Assembly: GCA_022843485.1 (NCBI GenBank)
Contig: JALHNM010000010.1
Coordinates: forward strand, 1-64,000
Source of the DNA: Fimbriimonadaceae bacterium
Lineage (GTDB): Bacteria; Armatimonadota; Fimbriimonadia; Fimbriimonadales; Fimbriimonadaceae
Reading direction: 5' to 3'
Length of the DNA: 64,000 nucleotides
Every line of letters begins with the position of its first letter. The first letter of the stretch is position 1. This document shows positions 59,999-64,000 of this stretch, piece by piece. Below the pieces are notes generated by a model that saw nothing but the letters and a program-made list of their open reading frames with translations, was not told the origin of the DNA and did no database searches. The position numbers and the translations under genes were made by a program.

Positions 59999-60700
59999 GT
60001 GATCCCCTCGTTCCTCAACCTCGTTCCCGACCAGGACCCGAAGATCTTCCCACGGAAGATCGGGGCGGACGGGAAACCCGTCAACACGAGCAAGGTCGTG
60101 GGCGGGCGCACGTTCGTTCGCAAGCCCGAGGACATCACGGGGATCGGCATCCACCAGACCGCGTGCGTGTTCGGGCCTCTCGACGACCCGCAGAAGCGCC
60201 ACCGGCGAGCGCTCAAGGTGCCGGCGCACGTGCTCGCGTTCCGGGACGGCGTCTACGCGCAGAGCGCGCCCTTGCTCTGGGAACTCTACCACGGCAACGC
60301 GCTGAACCCGTTCACGCTCGGGCTCGAGCTCGAGGGGCAGTACCCGGGGCTGCTCGACGACCCGAGCACGCCCGTGCGCGAGGACGAGAAGACGTTCTGG
60401 AAGGGGGGCTCTGGCAAGCCCACGCCGCTCGACGCGCAGGCGCTCGCCACGTTCCGGGTCGCGCTCGCGTTTCTGGTCGAGGAGGGCCGCAAGCTCGGCT
60501 GCCCGATCAAGTACATCTGGGCGCACCGGCAGGCGAACGGGACCAGGGACTCGGATCCGGGGCAAGAGATTTGGCAGCGCGTCGTCATCGAGTTCGGCGA
60601 GCGATCGCTGGGGCTCGAGGCGCGATGCGCGGACACGTGGCGTGATGGGCGCCCGATCCCCAAGGCGTGGGATCCGAGAGGCTTTGGGTCGTACCGATGA
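59999..60700 (+). CDS. N-acetylmuramoyl-L-alanine amidase (endolysin)
   Basis: The GTG at 59999 begins VIPSFLNLVPDQD. The 233-residue protein has the Amidase_2 pattern: TGIGIHQTA (His52), YHGNALNPFTLGLELEGQ (Glu near 112), WAHRQANGTRDSDPG (His176, Asp184/186). It cleaves the amide bond between N-acetylmuramic acid and the stem peptide, for lysis or entry. It has no signal peptide or anchor, so release needs a holin, for which neighbours at 59499 and 60697 are candidates. Confidence 0.8.
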   Translation: MIPSFLNLVPDQDPKIFPRKIGADGKPVNTSKVVGGRTFVRKPEDITGIGIHQTACVFGPLDDPQKRHRRALKVPAHVLAFRDGVYAQSAPLLWELYHGNALNPFTLGLELEGQYPGLLDDPSTPVREDEKTFWKGGSGKPTPLDAQALATFRVALAFLVEEGRKLGCPIKYIWAHRQANGTRDSDPGQEIWQRVVIEFGERSLGLEARCADTWRDGRPIPKAWDPRGFGSYR

Positions 60701-60966
60701 GCATCGAGAACTGGATTCCTGTCTTGGTCACCGCTTTGGTCCACATCTTCGTGGTCGCGCCGGTGATCTACTGGTCATTGAACGCGAAGTTGGAGCGAGA
60801 CATGGACAGCAAGATCAAAGAGCAGCGGACCGAGAACCAAGCATCGTTCGCGCCGAAGAGCGAGGTCGAGGTCCTGAGCAAGGACATGAAGCGCGCCCTC
60901 GATCTGTTCGAGAGGATCGATGGCAAGCTCGACCGCTTCCTGGCGATGAAGCCGCCCACGTCATGA
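60697..60966 (+). CDS. Small membrane protein with coiled coil, lysis-associated
   Basis: MSIENWIPVLVTALVHIFVV with APVIYWSL forms an N-terminal membrane helix; residues 35-85 are a charged coiled coil (EVLSKDMKRALDLFERIDGK). Coupled by ATGA to the endolysin. Holin accessory (XhlA-like) or spanin-like by topology. Confidence 0.5.
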   Translation: MSIENWIPVLVTALVHIFVVAPVIYWSLNAKLERDMDSKIKEQRTENQASFAPKSEVEVLSKDMKRALDLFERIDGKLDRFLAMKPPTS

Positions 60967-61280
60967 ACGTAGAGTGGAAGGAGCGGCTCGAGGCGCTCGA
61001 GGAGCGCGTCGCGCGCATGGAAGGCAGGCAGTTCGAGCTGGCGACGCGCGTCGCCACGCTGGCCGTGCTGATCTCGGAGAGCGCGCTCGAACATCGCGAG
61101 AAGCCCACGGCCGCCAAGGTCCCGAGCCGCGCCGTCGTCGAGCACTACCGGGAGATGCAGGCCTTGGCGGTGGAGATCGGGGACCTGTTCGGCAGCACGC
61201 GCGCGGAGTTCGCGGAGATCCGAGCACGGATGAAGACGCCGCCCGGGGGCTATCCGGCGCCCCCGAAGAGGTCGCGATGA
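60963..61280 (+). CDS. Coiled-coil protein, 105 aa
   Basis: MNVEWKERLEALEERVARME begins a coiled coil; a moderately hydrophobic stretch RVATLAVLISESALEH follows, then a Pro-rich basic end PGGYPAPPKRSR. Overlaps the previous gene. Possibly pairs with the coiled coil at 60697. Confidence 0.5.
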   Translation: MNVEWKERLEALEERVARMEGRQFELATRVATLAVLISESALEHREKPTAAKVPSRAVVEHYREMQALAVEIGDLFGSTRAEFAEIRARMKTPPGGYPAPPKRSR

Positions 61281-61531
61281 GCATGCCCCTGACGCGCAGG
61301 CAGTTGTTCGAGGTGATCCGAGACCTGGACGAGCACTTCGACGGCGTCGGCATGTCGCCGCTCGTGAAGCGTGCGTGGGGGCTCGCCAAGGCCGAGCTGC
61401 GGAACAGGTACGCGTCCCAGCCCGCGCTCGTGCAGAACGCCGTGGACGCGCGGGAGCAGGCTCAGAAGACGCTGGACGGGCTCGAGGCCCAAGCCCCTAC
61501 CAGCGGCGGCCGCGGAACTTCCGGGGCTTGA
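61277..61531 (+). CDS. Last gene of the rightward operon, 84 aa
   Basis: MSMPLTRRQLFEVIRDLDEH is helical; the tail is Gly/Ser-rich. Its end overlaps by 35 bases the convergent gene at 61497, so the two operons meet here without a spacer terminator. Confidence 0.5.
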   Translation: MSMPLTRRQLFEVIRDLDEHFDGVGMSPLVKRAWGLAKAELRNRYASQPALVQNAVDAREQAQKTLDGLEAQAPTSGGRGTSGA

Positions 61532-62735
61532 AGCTCGAGAGCCCGACCGTCTTGCGGCCCGCGGGGGTCATCAGGAAGTAGTAGGCGGCACCCGCGAGGC
61601 CAAGGCCCACAGCGATGCCTCCGAGGCCGAGCTCGAGGCCGGGGCCGGGCGGGTACTTGGGCATGGGCGCGAGCGCCTCGGCTTGGCGAGCGCACTCGGT
61701 GGTGCCCGTGCTGGCGGCGAGGCAGCGCTCGTAGATGGCGCGACGACGCTCGGCGACTCCGGCAGCCGCTTCGGACGCGGCGCGAGCCGCGAGCACCTGG
61801 GTGAGCGCGTACATGGGCACGGCGATGGCGATGACGACCGCGACGATGGAGAGCAGGCCGATGATGATCAGGATGAGCGTGCCGAGGGGGATGGAGACGA
61901 TGCCGCCGTCCCCGAGCCCGCGCAGCCCGCGCACGGCGCCCCCGGCGCCCCCGCCCACGCGGGCGCGGACCTGATTGACGTAGCTCGCGAAGGTGCCCGT
62001 GATCCCGGCGAAGTCGCCGGAGCGGATGCGCTCGACATCGGCGCTCGTGGGGACCCAGGGGATTTCCCGGTCGGGGGCTTCGAGGCCCGGGGGGCGCGTG
62101 ACGGGCGGGATGAGCGCGGCGGTGGTGGGGTCCGCACGACGGATGAGGGCGATCACGGGGTTGTAGATCCCGAGCGCGGCCTTGTAGTAGCTCGTGGCGG
62201 CGGTGTTGTAGGCGCTCACGTCCTCGGAGGAGAGGGGGAGGCCCACGGCGCGCACGGCACGGAGCTTCTGGCGGAGGACTTCGAGGTCGCGCTCGGTCAG
62301 GGCCAGCTGGTAGATGGCGGCGACCACGTCCTGGGGCATGGGCGGCAGGGTGAGGCCCGCCTCGGCAGCCCACGCACCTGCCGTGCGCCCGGCTTCCTCG
62401 AGCAGCGAAGGGGGGAAGCTCCCGAGCCCGCGCAGGCCGCTCAGAGCGGTGCGCTTGGCACCGCCGCCGCAGCCGCAGTCTTCGCCGAGATCACCGAACC
62501 GCGGGCCGGGCGCCATGCGCTTGGACCAGGGCCGGGGCGCGCTCAGACCGCGCAGGGCGGGATCCATCGCCGTCTCGTCGGTGATGACCATGCCGTCCAT
62601 GCCGCCCATGAGCATCCAGCCTGGGGTGACGGGCTCGCGATCGGTGATGGGCTCTCCGCAGCACGGCGCGCCGACGGGCGGCCAGGGCGATGCGTGATCG
62701 GTCGAGGCCGGGAGAAGCTGAACGTCGAGGGGCAT
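61497..62735 (-). CDS. Membrane protein, 412 aa, virion-type, with GLRGLG segments
   Basis: The ATG at 62733-62735 (MPLDVQLLPASTD) overlaps the upstream stop; AGGAG lies before it. N-terminal Cys-rich segment (EDCGCGGG), helical middle, then GTLILIIIGLLSIVAVVIAI (about 290-310) and a second helix GGIAVGLGLAGAAYYFLM near the end, followed by a basic tail (KPRKFRGRRW). ALRGLS, GLRGLGSF and GLRGLGDG occur at three places. Likely a membrane component of the particle. Confidence 0.6.
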   Translation of the reverse strand: MPLDVQLLPASTDHASPWPPVGAPCCGEPITDREPVTPGWMLMGGMDGMVITDETAMDPALRGLSAPRPWSKRMAPGPRFGDLGEDCGCGGGAKRTALSGLRGLGSFPPSLLEEAGRTAGAWAAEAGLTLPPMPQDVVAAIYQLALTERDLEVLRQKLRAVRAVGLPLSSEDVSAYNTAATSYYKAALGIYNPVIALIRRADPTTAALIPPVTRPPGLEAPDREIPWVPTSADVERIRSGDFAGITGTFASYVNQVRARVGGGAGGAVRGLRGLGDGGIVSIPLGTLILIIIGLLSIVAVVIAIAVPMYALTQVLAARAASEAAAGVAERRRAIYERCLAASTGTTECARQAEALAPMPKYPPGPGLELGLGGIAVGLGLAGAAYYFLMTPAGRKTVGLSSFKPRKFRGRRW

Positions 62736-63559
62736 CAGGAACTCCTGCTGAGGCGGTTGGCGCGTTGCTCGAGAGTGCGCGCTTCCATGAACCGACCCTC
62801 GTGGCGACGGCGCTGGGCGAGCTTGCGGAGGCGGTTGGTCTTCACGTAGACGGGCACGCGCCCGAGACCACGGAGGGGGCTGGCTTGGGTGGCGTAGTAC
62901 GCGTAGCCGGCCGCGACGGCGAGGAGGACGAGGATGCCGCCGTTGCTCGAGGGGGCTGCGGCGACGACGGCCGCGCGCCCAGGGGCGCCGGTAGCGAAGA
63001 AGCCGTAACGACTCGCCAAGTCCCCGCTGGGGCCGTTCAACAGCCCCAGCACGGTCGAGATCAGGGACGACAGCAGTGCACCGTCCGCCCGCGCGCAAGG
63101 GCGGGAGAAACCGGAAGCAGTGCACACGAAGGCAGGCCAGGGCATCGGAAGGACTTCGCCCTCGAAGACCTTGGTGACCTTGGTGATCGTGTTCACTTCG
63201 GCCGCGTCCGTGTCGTTGGGCAGCTCGAAGAGGCTGCCCGCGTCCGCGCACTCGGCCCGGCAGCGAGCGACCTCCGCAGCAGAGCCTCCCGCCTCTCGAC
63301 CCGAAGCATCGCAGATGGCTTGGCACGTCGCCAAGGACGGCACAGGCCACACGCCAGCAGGCACCGTCAGCGCGTAGTACGCACCCCGAGCCGCAGTGGC
63401 CGGCACGAAGCGAGGGCGCGGAGTGACCCATGAGCGTTCCACTCGCGCTGGGGAAGGCGTCAGACCCAGAGCGCGCAGCATCGGATCGAGGCGCGCGTCC
63501 ATGAGAGACGGTGGGAACACCTCACCGCCGAAGAGGTACTGCGTGAAGACGTAGCGCAT
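62735..63559 (-). CDS. Membrane-anchored virion-type protein, 274 aa
   Basis: The ATG at 63557-63559 starts MRYVFTQYLFGGEVFPPSLM. A Cys-rich part (ATCQAICDASG, ARCRAECADAG) precedes a helix GGILVLLAVAAGYAYYAT, and the C-terminus carries PLRGLGRVPVYV and a basic end. Same topology as the membrane-anchored series on the plus strand. Confidence 0.55.
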   Translation of the reverse strand: MRYVFTQYLFGGEVFPPSLMDARLDPMLRALGLTPSPARVERSWVTPRPRFVPATAARGAYYALTVPAGVWPVPSLATCQAICDASGREAGGSAAEVARCRAECADAGSLFELPNDTDAAEVNTITKVTKVFEGEVLPMPWPAFVCTASGFSRPCARADGALLSSLISTVLGLLNGPSGDLASRYGFFATGAPGRAAVVAAAPSSNGGILVLLAVAAGYAYYATQASPLRGLGRVPVYVKTNRLRKLAQRRRHEGRFMEARTLEQRANRLSRSS

Positions 63560-63728
63560 CGTCCGCCGAGTCTACACCGAAGCAGCGCAACCCGCGACGA
63601 TTACAGGGCAACTACCTATGTACTACAGCGCACGCGGCTTGTTTCTGGGCGGTCTGCATAGTACGGTGGAGTCCCAAAGCGCCCGAACGGTTCCGGGGCT
63701 TGTTTGACCCTTTCAGGAGATTCAGATC
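63560..63728. promoter_or_regulatory. Divergent intergenic region
   Basis: The gap separates the minus-strand gene at 63559 from the plus-strand gene at 63729. CAACTACCTATGTACTACAG adds further ACTAC motifs, and TTGTTT with TACGGT after 17 bases is a possible rightward promoter. No gene is seen. Confidence 0.4.
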
Positions 63729-64000
63729 ATGGCCATTCAGCCCGCAATCCGTCCCGCTGGCAGCTCGCACACCCTCCGTTTCGTCGGCACGCTCATCGCC
63801 GGTGCGACTCCGCAGACGCTCAACGGCACCGTCCCCGCGACCGCCGCGCCCACCGCGAACACCCCCCTCGAGATCAAGTTCGCTCTCGCGGACATGACGG
63901 ACGCGGCCGCGCGGCTGAATCCCGCGCGGCGCTTGCCCGCGAGCATCTTCGACGACAACCAGCCCGCCGGCAGCTCGCCCCAGGCGAACACCGTCGTGGG
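63729..64000 (+). CDS. Virion-type beta-rich protein (partial, runs off the window)
   Basis: TCAGGAGATTCAGATC precedes the ATG. The visible 90 residues (MAIQPAIRPAGSSHTLRFVG, then PQTLNGTVPATAAPTANTPL) are beta-rich and Thr/Ala/Pro-rich, like other structural proteins here. The gene continues past position 64000. Confidence 0.5.
   Translation, partial: MAIQPAIRPAGSSHTLRFVGTLIAGATPQTLNGTVPATAAPTANTPLEIKFALADMTDAAARLNPARRLPASIFDDNQPAGSSPQANTVV

Overview
The window looks like most of a large temperate bacteriophage, or phage-like integrative element, of a high-GC host. Evidence for a phage: early genes in long overlapping operons, a full replication set (PrimPol primase, SF3-type helicase, family A DNA polymerase with proofreading, SF2 helicase, Cas4/RecB-like nuclease, RuvC-like resolvase, SSB-like protein), a tyrosine integrase, two DNA methyltransferases, repeat-rich adhesins, several peptidoglycan hydrolases and an amidase endolysin. 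A DGG-rich Cys-containing lipoprotein (24248-24838) resembles lipoproteins of Myxococcota (Polyangiales type), so a host of that kind is my best guess. No rRNA or CRISPR array is seen; one degenerate tRNA-like gene is.

Layout. (1) 1-5.8 kb, minus strand: small early genes with strong ribosome binding sites. Four of the gaps carry the same two-hairpin element, three others a shorter hairpin. A 600-bp gap (3055-3654) holds a 20-bp perfect inverted repeat and a 140-bp CG-alternating tract. (2) 5.8-22.3 kb, minus: DNA metabolism. The SF2 helicase is interrupted inside its DEAD-box motif by an intein whose middle carries a homing endonuclease in a different frame. A Tad2-like (DUF2829) anti-Thoeris protein sits next to a degenerate paralogue of the SF3 ATPase. 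(3) 22.3-23.1 kb: AT-rich divergent control and likely origin region with GGTGACA iterons. (4) 23.1-27.6 kb, plus: small accessory genes (lipoprotein, dual-specificity phosphatase, SLOG protein). (5) 27.6-31.6 kb, minus: transglutaminase-like protein, a 609-residue coiled-coil/Pro-rich protein and the integrase. (6) 31.7-44.6 kb, plus: two related host-recognition modules (32.6-38.8 and 42.1-44.6 kb) with a glycosyltransferase, a methyltransferase and a coiled-coil protein between them. (7) 44.7-61.5 kb, plus: virion-like genes, with a candidate jelly-roll capsid protein at 45463, tiny Lys/Arg-rich proteins, and an unusual series of proteins each ending or beginning in one membrane helix, many carrying peptidoglycan-binding or lytic domains. 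(8) 61.5-63.6 kb, minus: two more membrane proteins. A plus-strand virion-type gene runs off the right edge.

How it fits together: the integrase maintains the element. Primase, helicase, polymerase, SSB-like protein, nuclease and resolvase copy and resolve the DNA. Methyltransferases and the Tad2-like protein answer host defences. The adhesins and membrane-anchored hydrolases suggest a particle that binds surface glycans and crosses peptidoglycan using membrane proteins. No portal, terminase, tape measure, sheath or FtsK/HerA-type packaging ATPase is recognisable in this window. A membrane-containing, non-tailed virion is therefore a serious possibility, but it remains an inference because the element continues past both edges.
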